DNA from: Alkalihalobacillus alcalophilus ATCC 27647 = CGMCC 1.3604
GTDB taxonomy: Bacteria; Bacillota; Bacilli; Bacillales; Bacillaceae_D
Direction of reading: 5' to 3'
NCBI RefSeq assembly: GCF_000292245.2
Contig: NZ_ALPT02000003.1
Location: forward strand, 1 to 64,000
Length of the DNA stretch: 64,000 nt
Numbering within the stretch: the stretch's first letter is position 1; each line of letters starts with the position of its first letter. The position numbers were made by a program, and so were the translations under genes. The notes below the pieces were generated by a model. The model made no database searches and was not told the DNA's origin. It saw nothing but the letters and a program-made list of their open reading frames with translations. Positions 17,642-27,129 of the stretch are shown one piece after another.

Positions 17642-18802
17642 ATGGAAAAAATGACACTATCAAATAATCAAATGGAAGATTTCACAAACAACTCTATCGA
17701 TTTGTTTGACAAAATGAAAAATCATGAGCAAGTTGTTTTTTGTAATGACCCAAAGACCGGATTAAAAGCGATTATCGCCATTCACGACACAACATTAGGA
17801 CCGGCATTAGGTGGAACGAGAATGAGAAATTACGCCAGCTTTGAGGAAGCTTTGGATGATGTTTTAAAATTATCGGAGGGAATGACGTATAAATGTGCCG
17901 CTGCTGATGTCGACTTCGGTGGAGGGAAAGCTGTTATTATCGGAGATCCAACAAAAGATAAAACACCTGAACTATTTCGTGCCTATGGACAATTTGTCGA
18001 ATCACTAAATGGCCGCTTTTATACAGGAACCGACATGGGCACTGAATTAGAAGACTTTGTTCATTCTTATAAGGAAACGAACTGTATTGCTGGCCTACCA
18101 GAAGAATATGATGGTGGTGGAGAAACATCGATTCCAACGGCTTACGGTGTCCTTTATAGCATTAAAGCCGTTGCAAACGTACTTTGGGGAAATGAAGACT
18201 TAACCGGCAGACGTTTTGCCATTCAAGGATTAGGCAAAGTCGGTTTTAAAGTCGCAGAGCACTTATTGAACGAAGGAGCCGATATATACGTAACCGATAT
18301 TAACGAGGACACAGTGAAAAAAATCATCGACATTTCAGAACAACTTGGTAGAAAAGCCGTGGCAGTAAAAAATGATGATATTTATAGTGTAGAGGCTGAT
18401 TTCCTTGTTCCATGTGCAATTGGTGGCATCATTAATGAACAAACAATTAATCAATTACAAGTAAAAGCGATTACAGGTGCAGCTAATAATCAACTCCTTC
18501 ATAAAGAAAGTGCTTTAACCTTAAAGAAAAAAGGGATCCTATACGCACCAGATTATATTGTGAGCAGTGGCGGTATTATCCAAGTAACTGATGAACTATA
18601 CACACCTAATAAAAAACGAGTTTTAGCGAAAACAAAAGCCATCTATCAATTACTGCTTGAAGTTTTTGAAGAAGCTGATAAACGAGACATCACAACCATT
18701 GAAGCGGCTAATCAAATTTGTCAAAACCGAATTGAAGCCCGAAGAGACCGGAATAGCTTCTTTTCACCAAAGAAACGTCGAAAATGGCAAATTCGTCATT
18801 AA
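17642..18802 (+). CDS. pdh: Phenylalanine dehydrogenase
   Basis: The 386-residue NAD-dependent enzyme interconverts phenylalanine (and usually tyrosine) with phenylpyruvate (4-hydroxyphenylpyruvate) and ammonia. The substrate loop GPALGGTRM (about 53-61), catalytic lysines in GMTYKCAAADVDFGGGK (Lys84, Lys96) and Rossmann motif GLGKVG (196-201) are present. RFYTGTDMGTELEDFVHS and the C-terminal RNSFFS match phenylalanine rather than leucine dehydrogenases. In this island it can supply 4-hydroxyphenylpyruvate from tyrosine in place of an aminotransferase. Confidence 0.95.
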   Translation: MEKMTLSNNQMEDFTNNSIDLFDKMKNHEQVVFCNDPKTGLKAIIAIHDTTLGPALGGTRMRNYASFEEALDDVLKLSEGMTYKCAAADVDFGGGKAVIIGDPTKDKTPELFRAYGQFVESLNGRFYTGTDMGTELEDFVHSYKETNCIAGLPEEYDGGGETSIPTAYGVLYSIKAVANVLWGNEDLTGRRFAIQGLGKVGFKVAEHLLNEGADIYVTDINEDTVKKIIDISEQLGRKAVAVKNDDIYSVEADFLVPCAIGGIINEQTINQLQVKAITGAANNQLLHKESALTLKKKGILYAPDYIVSSGGIIQVTDELYTPNKKRVLAKTKAIYQLLLEVFEEADKRDITTIEAANQICQNRIEARRDRNSFFSPKKRRKWQIRH

Positions 18803-18901
18803 TAGAAGGATGGATAAATGACTACTAACAGTTGGATCCATTGATTTTCCAGTCAAGTCATTTTTAAGTCATAAAATAAAATAGGTGAGGAGTCATGAGT
18901 T

Positions 18902-20632
18902 ATGAAAAAAGCGATACCTACACATTTAAAGCCGTTTGTTTCCCAGCAACATTATAATGCTTACAGTCCAATCGACCATGCCGTTTGGCGTTATGTGATG
19001 AGGCAGAATCATCATTTCCTTGAAAATATTGCTCATGAGGCATTCACAACTGGGTTAAAATCATCAGGAATCGACATTGATAACATCCCGAAAGTAAAAG
19101 ACATGAACGAAAAGTTAAGTAAAATCGGCTGGGGGGCCGTTATTGTTGACGGATTAATTCCAGGCTCTGCTTTTTTTGATTTACAAGCACATGGAATCCT
19201 CCCGATTGCGACAGATATTCGTCAGAAATCGAATATTGAATACACACCTGCTCCTGATATCTTACATGAAGCGGCAGGTCACGCTCCTATTTTATTTAAT
19301 GAAACCTATTCTAAATTTGTAAAATTAATCGGTCATATCGGGGCCAATGCGTTTGCAACAAAAGAAGAACATGAAGTATTTGAAGCGACAAGAGAGCTAT
19401 CGATTGTGATGGAGGATCCATCTTCATCACAGAGTGAAATCGACGCGGTCAAAAAGAAATTGAAAGAAAAGCAAGCAGCGGTAACCGGTCTTTCTGAATC
19501 AGAACAAATTTCCCGGATCTTTTGGTGGACAGTTGAATTTGGTCTAATTGGCGACCTTCAACAACCTAAAATCTTTGGGGCTGGGCTACTCTCCTCTGTT
19601 GGCGAAAGTAAACACTGCTTATCGAATGAAGTAGAAAAACGTCGCTTTACGATCGAGGATGCCGCTGCCACCAGTTATGATGTAACCTCTATGCAAACCC
19701 AGTTATTTGTTTGTGAAAGCTTCGAACAATTGATTGAAGAAGTGAATCATTTTGGTAACACAATGGCCTTTCGACAAGGTGGGACCGAAGCGATTGAAAA
19801 AGCGATTGCTTCTAGTCAAGTTGCCCATATTGAGTACAACTCAGGACTTCAAATCACCGGATTATTCACTGAGCTTCTTAAAGACTCGGACGGAGAGGCC
19901 ATTTATGTCAAAACTTCTGGCCCTAGTGCTCTTTCTGTTCAGAATAAACAGCTCGCCCACCATGGAAAAGAGGTTCACCTTGATGGATTTGGTGCACCAA
20001 TCGGAAAGCTTTTAGGAGGGGTTCAGTTAGAGGCACAAACGGAACAAAGTTTAAAAGAGCTTGGTGTTGAAATCAATCAAAAGACTCGAATCACTTTCGA
20101 AAGTGGAGTTGAGCTCACTGGTCATGTCACTAATCTCATTTTTCATCAAGATACACTTATTTTAATCACACTAGAGGAATGCCTCGTGACTTATAAAGAG
20201 GAAGTATTATTTGACCCGTCATGGGGTACGTATGATTTAGCCGTAGGAAGTCAAGTCGTTTCCGCACGTCCAATCGCCGCTGATCATCTCTCCTATTATG
20301 GGGAATCTATTATAGTAGAAGAGGAAGAAAAAGCAGCGAATGCCCTGACACTATTAGAAGAATTATATTTAGAAGTTAGACAAATACGCGAAGCGACCAC
20401 TTTTCAAGAGTCACCTCTTCAAAGTATTGTTCAAAATATTATGCTTGAATGTCCAGAAGAATGGCTGCTTCAATTAGAAATCCTTGAATTACTAGAAAAA
20501 CATAATCCACAATCACCACTGAAAAAAGTACTGTTGATACAAATTGAGAAATTAAAGCAAGATGAACGTTACGTGCGATTAATTCAAAATGGATTAGATG
20601 TTATCTACAACCGGAGAACAATGGCCAAATGA
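18902..20632 (+). CDS. phhA: Phenylalanine 4-monooxygenase (aromatic amino acid hydroxylase), long form
   Basis: The enzyme hydroxylates phenylalanine to tyrosine with tetrahydrobiopterin-type cofactor and O2. The iron ligands are His122 and His127 (DILHEAAGHAP) and Glu212 (FWWTVEFG). At 576 residues it is about twice the size of proteobacterial PhhA; the catalytic domain ends near residue 320 and a C-terminal region of about 250 residues follows, with a beta-rich part (about 330-470) and a helical tail. Such long forms are known in some Bacillus and Bacteroidetes; the role of the extension is unknown. The next gene overlaps by 4 bp (ATGA). Confidence 0.94.
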   Translation: MKKAIPTHLKPFVSQQHYNAYSPIDHAVWRYVMRQNHHFLENIAHEAFTTGLKSSGIDIDNIPKVKDMNEKLSKIGWGAVIVDGLIPGSAFFDLQAHGILPIATDIRQKSNIEYTPAPDILHEAAGHAPILFNETYSKFVKLIGHIGANAFATKEEHEVFEATRELSIVMEDPSSSQSEIDAVKKKLKEKQAAVTGLSESEQISRIFWWTVEFGLIGDLQQPKIFGAGLLSSVGESKHCLSNEVEKRRFTIEDAAATSYDVTSMQTQLFVCESFEQLIEEVNHFGNTMAFRQGGTEAIEKAIASSQVAHIEYNSGLQITGLFTELLKDSDGEAIYVKTSGPSALSVQNKQLAHHGKEVHLDGFGAPIGKLLGGVQLEAQTEQSLKELGVEINQKTRITFESGVELTGHVTNLIFHQDTLILITLEECLVTYKEEVLFDPSWGTYDLAVGSQVVSARPIAADHLSYYGESIIVEEEEKAANALTLLEELYLEVRQIREATTFQESPLQSIVQNIMLECPEEWLLQLEILELLEKHNPQSPLKKVLLIQIEKLKQDERYVRLIQNGLDVIYNRRTMAK

Positions 20633-20937
20633 AAAAACTCAATGAACAAGAAATCACTGAACAATTAACCTTAGTCCCTAAATGGAAAAGAAAAGAGACT
20701 AAATGGATTGAACGTCGTTACCGTTTTAACGAATTTTTGGATGGGATCACATTCGTAAATAATGTTTCCACTATCGCAGAAAGAGAAAATCATCACCCTT
20801 TTATACAGATTCAATATAAAATGGTCATTCTCAGCCTCTCGAGTTGGAATGAAAATGGATTGACTGACCTCGACTTTCAACTCGCCCAAGAGATGGACGA
20901 ATTATTTGTAGAACAAACGAAAACTTCGAATCATTAG
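20629..20937 (+). CDS. phhB: 4a-Hydroxytetrahydrobiopterin (pterin carbinolamine) dehydratase
   Basis: The 102-residue protein has the catalytic signature ENHHPFIQIQY (His55, His56, Pro57) and a later Trp and Asp (SSWNENGLTDLD), as in PCD enzymes. It regenerates the pterin cofactor after each hydroxylase turn. The ATG overlaps the phhA stop, so the two proteins are made together. Confidence 0.95.
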   Translation: MKKLNEQEITEQLTLVPKWKRKETKWIERRYRFNEFLDGITFVNNVSTIAERENHHPFIQIQYKMVILSLSSWNENGLTDLDFQLAQEMDELFVEQTKTSNH

Positions 20938-20983
20938 CAAGAAGCAGGGGTTTAGTCAATAGGACTCGTCTCAATTAAAATCG

Positions 20984-21028
20984 AAAAAGAACAAACCTCT
21001 CATCGTGATTGAGAGATTTGTTCTTTTT
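20984..21028. terminator. Rho-independent terminator after phhB
   Basis: AAAAAGAACAAACCTCTC pairs with GAGAGATTTGTTCTTTTT with one mismatch, and further T residues follow on the plus strand. It is symmetric and could act both ways. Confidence 0.88.
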
Positions 21029-21164
21029 CTTTTTCGACAAAAACCGAGGGTGGCAGACACCTGTCAATTTGCTCTTAGGTCCATTTTTTACTCCGTCATG
21101 GTGGTTTTGTAGACGCTTTAAAGATAAGATTGAATATATCTTATATAAGAAAAGAGGAATGAAT

Positions 21165-21962
21165 ATGTCAGTATTTATCAATGCCGGGGAACTTCCAAAA
21201 GAAGTACGTTTTATTGATACGCGCTTTTCACTAACTGATTTATCAGCAGGACACAAAGCTTATCACAATGGCCATATTAACGGGGCGATTTATTGGGATC
21301 TCAATCAGGATTTATCTGACTTATCGAGTAAGAATGGGCGCCATCCTCTTCCTTCTCATGAGAAACTGCAAAAACTATTTGAAAAGTCTGGATTAAAGCA
21401 GGAACAAGTAATTGCCCTTTATGATAACGGCGGAGAACCTTATGCAACCCGTGCCTACTGGCTGCTTAAATACGCTCAATTTCCTCATGTATATGTTGTA
21501 AATGGAGGATTTGAAGCACTTCAAAAAGCTGGCTATGCTATTGATACTGCTGTTCCGCACTACCCAGAAACAACGCTTGAGCTTAAATGGGCTCCTACCA
21601 TTTATGCTAGTCGAGAAGAAGTAAAAAAGATAGTCGACGGTCACATATCTGGTGTCCTTCTCGATGCAAGAGAAGAATTTCGTTACCGAGGTGAGTCTGA
21701 ACCAATAGATAAAATTGCAGGACATATTCCATCTGCTCGTAATTATTTTTGGGCTCACTTAAAAGATGAACAGACACTTGCCCCAACAGAAGAGTTACAA
21801 GAAATCGTCTCCAAAGATGAACAGATTGTCGTTTATTGCGGCAGTGGTGTTACCGCCTCCCCCATCTATGCCGCATTAAAAGAAGCTGGCTACGAAAAGG
21901 TCAAATTATATGTAGGAAGCTATAGTGATTGGATTACTGCTTACGAAATTGAAAAAAGTTAA
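21165..21962 (+). CDS. Two-domain sulfurtransferase (3-mercaptopyruvate/thiosulfate)
   Basis: From ATG 21165 (7 bases after AAGAGG) the protein has 265 residues with two rhodanese domains. The active loop CGSGVTAS at Cys225 is the form usual in 3-mercaptopyruvate sulfurtransferases. RFIDTRFSLTD and LLDAREEFRYRGE are the conserved domain starts; the first domain lacks a loop cysteine, as in the family. The frame is open upstream into the phhB terminator but has no ribosome site there. Confidence 0.92.
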   Translation: MSVFINAGELPKEVRFIDTRFSLTDLSAGHKAYHNGHINGAIYWDLNQDLSDLSSKNGRHPLPSHEKLQKLFEKSGLKQEQVIALYDNGGEPYATRAYWLLKYAQFPHVYVVNGGFEALQKAGYAIDTAVPHYPETTLELKWAPTIYASREEVKKIVDGHISGVLLDAREEFRYRGESEPIDKIAGHIPSARNYFWAHLKDEQTLAPTEELQEIVSKDEQIVVYCGSGVTASPIYAALKEAGYEKVKLYVGSYSDWITAYEIEKS

Positions 21963-22056
21963 ACACAAATACATCCATTTTATATTTATAGTTCAAATTT
22001 TTTGAAGGGTTGACCATTTTCCAAACAACGAGGACACCTCAAAGATCCTTTAACAG

Positions 22057-22093
22057 AAAAAAGTTCGGGAAGCCATTTCTTCTCGAACTTTTT
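22057..22093. terminator. Terminator between sulfurtransferase and LysR genes
   Basis: AAAAAGTTCGGGAAG pairs with CTTCTCGAACTTTTT with one mismatch. The flanking A and T runs make it bidirectional for the convergent genes. Confidence 0.85.
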
Positions 22094-22198
22094 AATGAAT
22101 CTGTTTTCGCTGCGATAAGCTCACTCGACATGAAACTATTCCCCTTGTAAGAGTAATCCTCAAAGGCACTTAATTTAATAATTTCACCATATTCTTCT

Positions 22199-23059
22199 TC
22201 ATAAATACTCTAACAACAGTTGGATGTTCCGACTGGACTTTGCCCCCTTTGTCAAAATATAAGAAAAAGCTCTTTCTTCATACAAACCGTCAATGGGAAT
22301 GATTTCAAGAGTGCCATGCTTTAATTCTTCTTGAATGCTCGCCTCTGATAACAAGGCAATCCCCATGCCACTCGTAACACTTCCTTTAATCGCTTGGGTT
22401 GAGCTAAAGACAAAAGTCGCCCCGACCCTAATGTTATGGCTTTGAATTAAATGGTCAAATGATTGCCTTGTCCCCGATCCTTCTTCTCGGATAATCCATA
22501 CTTGTTCATGTAAATCTGTCAATGTATGAATCTTTTTTGAAGACAACGGTGAACGGACGATGACGAGTCTGTCTTGTTGAAAAGGCGTCTGAATAACATC
22601 CTTTGAATGACTCGTCCCTTCTACCAATCCAATATCGACCTCTAAACGCCGAACAGCATCAATCATGTTATCCGTATTACCAATCGTAATATGAAAGTCT
22701 AGTTGTGGGTGATCTGCATGCAAGTTTGCAATGATTTTTGGTAATAAATATTCTCCGACCGTAAAGCTTGCCCCAATTCGGATCAGTCCAGAAGCTTGCT
22801 CTTTTTTCTCGTATAGCGTTTCTTGCAGCTCTTTATATAAATCTCTCATCTGCAAGGCTTTGTCATAAAAAAGCTCGCCCTCTGGTGTTAAGCTCACATG
22901 TTTTGTTGTCCGTTTAATCAACGCTGTAGCAAATTCTTTTTCTAAATTTTTGATATGAACACTTACGGTCGGCTGTGATAATGCTCGCTTAGCCGCAGTT
23001 TTAGTAAAATTTTTCTCCTGTACTAATGTGATAAATGTCTCTAGTTCGTCTAGATGCAT
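22199..23059 (-). CDS. LysR family regulator (CysL/YeiE-like)
   Basis: The product has about 286 residues from the ATG at 23059, 6 bases after GAGGGTG. The N-terminal winged helix is typical (FTKTAAKRALSQPTVSVHIK) and a substrate-binding domain follows (RIGASFTVGEYLLPKIIANL). It is divergent from the YeiH-family gene 105 bp away, the common arrangement in which the LysR protein activates that transporter gene. Confidence 0.92.
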   Translation of the reverse strand: MHLDELETFITLVQEKNFTKTAAKRALSQPTVSVHIKNLEKEFATALIKRTTKHVSLTPEGELFYDKALQMRDLYKELQETLYEKKEQASGLIRIGASFTVGEYLLPKIIANLHADHPQLDFHITIGNTDNMIDAVRRLEVDIGLVEGTSHSKDVIQTPFQQDRLVIVRSPLSSKKIHTLTDLHEQVWIIREEGSGTRQSFDHLIQSHNIRVGATFVFSSTQAIKGSVTSGMGIALLSEASIQEELKHGTLEIIPIDGLYEERAFSYILTKGAKSSRNIQLLLEYL

Positions 23060-23164
23060 AGACATCACCCTCAATTATTAATATTTTCTATAAGTATAAT
23101 TATATATATTCATTTCACAAATAGATAGTTCTCGCGTATCCTTAATCATGACAGGGGGAACATC

Positions 23165-24187
23165 ATGAAGAAATATCAACAATTACAGGACCGCTCATTT
23201 TATATTGGTATGTTAATCACACTCATTATTGCGGTTGCCTCAGCATTATTAGCTCAAATTCCCTACTTAACGATCATCGGACAGCTCGTGCTCGCGATGA
23301 TTTTAGGAACAATCTGGAATCATACACTCAAGGTGAAAAATGAATGGAGAACGGGCATTGAATTTTCCAGTAAAAAATTACTGCGGCTAGGAATTATTTT
23401 ATTAGGACTACGCTTAGATATAACTGATATTTATTTTGCAGGTTGGAGCACTTTTTTGTATGCTTTGATTTTGCTTGTGACTACACTTGGCGTCGTTTAT
23501 TGGCTCGCTAGGCTTTTAAAAGTTGATAAAACGCTAAGCCTTTTAACCGCATGTGGAACAGCGATTTGCGGTGCCTCGGCAATTGTGGCGATTGTTCCAC
23601 TTGTTAAAGCGAAACAGAGCATTACCGCTGTCAGCATTGCTGTTATTGCGATTTTAGGAACGATCTTTACCCTTCTTTTTACATTTCTATTTCCTATGCT
23701 CCCACTCTCGGCTTATCAATTTGGCCTCTTCACCGGGGGAACATTACATGAAATCGCCCATACTATCGCTGCCTCTTCAGCAGGTGGAACCGAATCAGAA
23801 GATATTGCACTCGTTGTGAAACTCACACGTGTCGCTCTACTAGTGCCCGTTGCGATTTTAATCGGATTTTATATTAACAGAAATGCTAAGTATAGCGATA
23901 AGTCCGTACATGGATTCACGACGCAAACACTCCCCATCCCTTGGTTTATAGTTGGCTTTCTAACAATGAGCACCATAAACTCGGTCGGAATTTTGCCAGA
24001 ACCTCTGATTAACGTACTCATTACGATTTCTTATCTTTTACTCGGAATGGCAATGGCTGGTGTCGGCTTTAACGTTGATTTAGCCGTCTTTAAGAAACTA
24101 GGATTGAATGTGTTTTATGCAGGATTATTAGGAACAATTGTATTGGTTGGACTTGGATTTTCCCTTATCTGTTTATTAAATCTCTAA
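23165..24187 (+). CDS. YeiH/UPF0324 family membrane protein (putative sulfonate/sulfate exporter)
   Basis: The 340-residue protein has about ten membrane segments and the family landmarks LLRLGIILLGLRL (about 72-84), TACGTAICGASAIVAI and FGLFTGGTLHEIAHTIAAS. The family is annotated as putative sulfate exporter with weak experimental support. The neighbouring LysR is the likely regulator; the sulfurtransferase upstream hints at sulfur metabolism. Confidence 0.9.
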   Translation: MKKYQQLQDRSFYIGMLITLIIAVASALLAQIPYLTIIGQLVLAMILGTIWNHTLKVKNEWRTGIEFSSKKLLRLGIILLGLRLDITDIYFAGWSTFLYALILLVTTLGVVYWLARLLKVDKTLSLLTACGTAICGASAIVAIVPLVKAKQSITAVSIAVIAILGTIFTLLFTFLFPMLPLSAYQFGLFTGGTLHEIAHTIAASSAGGTESEDIALVVKLTRVALLVPVAILIGFYINRNAKYSDKSVHGFTTQTLPIPWFIVGFLTMSTINSVGILPEPLINVLITISYLLLGMAMAGVGFNVDLAVFKKLGLNVFYAGLLGTIVLVGLGFSLICLLNL

Positions 24188-24260
24188 TGACTTTTAATCA
24201 CTAAGAATATGTATATAGTGTTATCATTTAGGGAATTGATTATTTTTAAGGGGGATTTTT

Positions 24261-24797
24261 ATGCTAACATCTGAAAGAGTGCAGCTAAGAAAAATGGTGA
24301 TGGAAGATAGTGAAATCTACCATAGTTGGCGTAATGATTTAGAGGTGATGAATTCAACTAGTCTCTCACTCGATCTGTATACATATGAGGAAACGAAAGC
24401 CTTTGTTGAGAATGTGATCTTAAGTTCAACAACCTCTAAAAGTTATATGATTACCGATGTCAACACCGACATCGCCATAGGAATCGTTTCACTTATTAAC
24501 ATTGATTCGAAAAATCGAAATGCTGAGTGCATTATTGATATCGGCAATAAAGATTACTGGGGCAAAGGCTATGGACAAGAATCGTTGGCATTATTACTCG
24601 ATTATGCGTTTCTTGAAATGAACTTGCATCGTATCTCATTACGCGTTTTTTCTTTTAATAAAAAGGCGATTCATTTATACAAAAAGCTCGGTTTTGTCCA
24701 AGAGGGATTGAGCCGCGAAAGTCTTTTCCGTAAAGGCAAGTGGCACGATATTATCCAAATGGGCCTGTTACGAAGTGAATATAAGGAATCAATGTAA
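24261..24797 (+). CDS. GNAT family N-acetyltransferase (RimJ/SpeG-like)
   Basis: The 178-residue protein starts LTSERVQLRKMVMEDSEIYH after the Met and has the acetyl-CoA site YWGKGYGQESLALLLDYAF (about 93-111) and the C-terminal helix signature NKKAIHLYKKLGFVQEG. These fit the protein- or polyamine-modifying branch. The substrate cannot be told. GGGGG ribosome site upstream. Confidence 0.9.
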   Translation: MLTSERVQLRKMVMEDSEIYHSWRNDLEVMNSTSLSLDLYTYEETKAFVENVILSSTTSKSYMITDVNTDIAIGIVSLINIDSKNRNAECIIDIGNKDYWGKGYGQESLALLLDYAFLEMNLHRISLRVFSFNKKAIHLYKKLGFVQEGLSRESLFRKGKWHDIIQMGLLRSEYKESM

Positions 24798-24828
24798 CTA
24801 AAGTCATCCAGCTCATCAAAATAGCTCT

Positions 24829-24868
24829 TACGACACGATTCTCGGCTCTTCTCGTTTTTCGTGTCGTA
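24829..24868. terminator. Terminator-like hairpin after the acetyltransferase
   Basis: TACGACACGA pairs perfectly with TCGTGTCGTA around a 20-base loop. A T-rich stretch follows. Confidence 0.65.
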
Positions 24869-25045
24869 TTACTTCTTTGTTATTGATAGGTCAAGTTTAC
24901 TCTCTTTTTAGCTTTAACTTCCGTAAAACTATCTCATTTTTTAGGAGTGCTTAGTAGGCAGGCTGTAATGATAAAGCTTAAATCTTGTTCAAGCCCTTTT
25001 GTACACTCTTTACTCGAAAAGAGAATGACTAAATCATTGATTCAG

Positions 25046-25819
25046 TTAAATGATTCCAAATTTTCTTAAAGCGAACTCAATCCCACCTTCACTCGATTTT
25101 TTTGTGACAAAATCCGCTGCTTTTTTTAACGATTCATTTGCATTCCCCATCGCAATACCTAATCCTACCAACTCTAGCATATCAAGATCATTGCCTCCGT
25201 CCCCAAACGCAATCGCCTCTGACTTATCCAACCCAAAATACGTTAGCACTTCTTTAATCGCAATCGATTTCGATACGTCTACTTGCAAAACGTTCGTAAT
25301 AAACGGGTGCCATCTGCTAAATGTAAGGTGTGGAAATTGCTTTTTAAACTTTTTCACCATCTCCTCATTAGCATATAAACACATTAAAAAAACTTCCTGT
25401 CTATAGATCTCCTCCTTGACACTCGGGTATTGAGTAACCGACAACGTTTCTGCTAAGGCTGCTGCTATCTCTTCATTTTGCACACCATTCATCGTAAATT
25501 CTTCCGTAAAAAAAGAAAGTCCCTGATTATGTAAAGCAGCAAATTTGCAAACTTCTAAAAGCGTTTTTGCTTGCAAAGGTGATTTATATATGACCTCTAG
25601 TTGATGTTTTACATATCCTCCATTCGCAGTAATAAACGTCTCAATCCCAAGCTCCCTTAACTCATGACACATCGATAAAGGTCTCCCTGTTGCTGCGACA
25701 ACCTTCATTCCTTTTTCTACTAAAGTTGCAATCGCCTTTTTAGTAGATAAAGGAATGTGTCCATTTGTATGATCAGTTAACGTCCCATCGACATCAAAAA
25801 AGATAATTTTATAATTCAT
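25046..25819 (-). CDS. HAD-superfamily phosphatase, Cof type
   Basis: Motif I is FFDVDGTLTD (catalytic Asp pair), motif II includes AATGRP and motif IV is AFGDGGNDLDML, with the C2B cap between. Length (about 257 residues) fits Cof-type sugar- or flavin-phosphate phosphatases. The ATG at 25819 is 7 bases after AGAGGGG and is preferred over one two codons upstream. Confidence 0.92.
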   Translation of the reverse strand: MNYKIIFFDVDGTLTDHTNGHIPLSTKKAIATLVEKGMKVVAATGRPLSMCHELRELGIETFITANGGYVKHQLEVIYKSPLQAKTLLEVCKFAALHNQGLSFFTEEFTMNGVQNEEIAAALAETLSVTQYPSVKEEIYRQEVFLMCLYANEEMVKKFKKQFPHLTFSRWHPFITNVLQVDVSKSIAIKEVLTYFGLDKSEAIAFGDGGNDLDMLELVGLGIAMGNANESLKKAADFVTKKSSEGGIEFALRKFGII

Positions 25820-25873
25820 ATTCATGCCCCTCTATTTTGTTGATTTTGCATTAATAATGTTACTAGAATCCAT

Positions 25874-26488
25874 TTATCCGTCTGAGATCTTGACCTCTTC
25901 ATCGATAAGAATTCCTTCATTTACATATCGAATAATCTTCTCCACTTCTGTCTCCACTCTTAGTCGCCCATAAGGAGTTAAGAACCAATTATCTTCTCTT
26001 GCTGTTCGGTCATTAACAGGATATAAAGAGTACTCAATCCAACTTGGCATATAGGTTTTGAAGCTTAAATAGATTCGTAGCATTTGTATATAAGTAGTGA
26101 CGACTAACACCCGTTTAATATTATGAAGATCAAATTCTCTGTCTAAGACAAGCAAGGATGCGAGCACATTTTCCTTTGTATGCAGGGACATATTTTCAAC
26201 GAGGATCGCCTCTTCAGGAACTCCCATCCTCATCGCTTCTTTTTTTAAGAGTTCAGCCTCTGTTAGCTGCTGTCCTTGCCAAGTAACTCCACCCGAGAAC
26301 AAAACCTTTTTTGCTTTCCCAGCTTGAAATAATTCAACTGCTTTAGGTAATCGATACTCAACCGCCTTGCTACTCCCAGGGACAAAAATAACATCACCTT
26401 TTTTATGATCTTGTTTAATATTACGAAAGATAAAATCAGTCTTCTGTACATCCGTTAATTGATTAGCTTGTAACTCTGATATTTTCAT
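25874..26488 (-). CDS. YdcF/DUF218 family protein
   Basis: From the ATG at 26488 (after GGGGAG) the product has 204 residues; the open frame reaches 26671 but the extra part is not conserved-looking and enters the tandem-repeat region. DUF218 motifs: DVIFVPGSSKAVEYRL, VLFSGGVTWQG, EAELLKKEAMRMGVP and ENMSLHTKENV. Such proteins bind nucleotide-like ligands or act on the envelope (SanA/YdcF), with little known. Confidence 0.88.
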   Translation of the reverse strand: MKISELQANQLTDVQKTDFIFRNIKQDHKKGDVIFVPGSSKAVEYRLPKAVELFQAGKAKKVLFSGGVTWQGQQLTEAELLKKEAMRMGVPEEAILVENMSLHTKENVLASLLVLDREFDLHNIKRVLVVTTYIQMLRIYLSFKTYMPSWIEYSLYPVNDRTAREDNWFLTPYGRLRVETEVEKIIRYVNEGILIDEEVKISDG

Positions 26489-26613
26489 TTCATTCTCCCC
26501 TACTCCCATCTGTTCTTTTCCATTAAAACATAAACAACATAAATATTTGTATGCTTGGCTATGAATTTTGTGAATATTATTACATTTATCATTATAATCC
26601 TTTTTTGTTGATA

Positions 26614-27040
26614 TTTTCATTACGGGTTTGCGGGTTTTCATACCGTAATCTCGGCCATCCGCCCATCTCATTACCTATCACCCTTTTTTCATACCATAAT
26701 CTCTGCCGCTCGCGATTTTCATTACCTATTCCAGTTTTTTCGTACCCAAATCCGTCACAGCCCGGCTTTTCATTACCTATCAACTCTTATTCGCTCCCTA
26801 ACCCCTGCCGCTCGCGATTTTCATTACCTATTCCAGTTTTTTCGCACCCAAATCCGACACAGCTCGGCTTTTCATTACCTATTCCGTTCTATTCGCACTC
26901 AAATCCGACACAGCTCGGCTTTTCATTACCTATTCCGTTCTATTCGCACTCAAATCCGTCACAGCCCGGCTTTTCATTACCTATCACACCTTTTTCGCTC
27001 CCTAATTCCCGCAACTCACGATTCTCATTACCTATCGCAT
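26614..27040. repeat. Tandem array A: 9 units of exactly 51 bp
   Basis: The marker CATTAC (or close variants) recurs at 26618, 26669, 26720, 26771, 26822, 26873, 26924, 26975 and 27026, always 51 bp apart. Read on the minus strand the unit starts ATAGGTAATGAAAAGCC and continues with GGATTTGGGTGCGAATAG. Central units are 90% alike or more, edge units are degenerate. Because 51 is a multiple of 3, the plus strand has a long open frame with a 17-residue period; it has no ribosome site and is not taken as a gene. The array occupies most of the 26489-27129 gap. Confidence 0.95.
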
Positions 27041-27045
27041 ACAAA

Positions 27046-27082
27046 AAAAGCTCCCAAAAGATTTAAACAATCTTCTAGAAGC
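27046..27082 (-). terminator. Terminator-like hairpin of the ABC-2 exporter operon
   Basis: AGCT and AAGATT on the left pair with AATCTT and AGCT on the right with mismatched internal loops; on the minus strand a run of T follows the stem. It stands between the operon end and tandem array A. Confidence 0.6.
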
Positions 27083-27129
27083 TCACCCAACCCATTTTTC
27101 ACCTTTTCACCCTATTAATCCGATTCAAC

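Noticed and set aside
18896..18961. 20-codon leader peptide frame overlapping the phhA start
   Set aside because: Its ATG lies only two codons before the phhA start and it contains no run of aromatic codons that would suggest attenuation.
26551..27066. 171-codon plus-strand frame with a 17-residue repeat
   Set aside because: It is produced by the 51-bp tandem array, has no ribosome site and starts outside the array in unrelated sequence.
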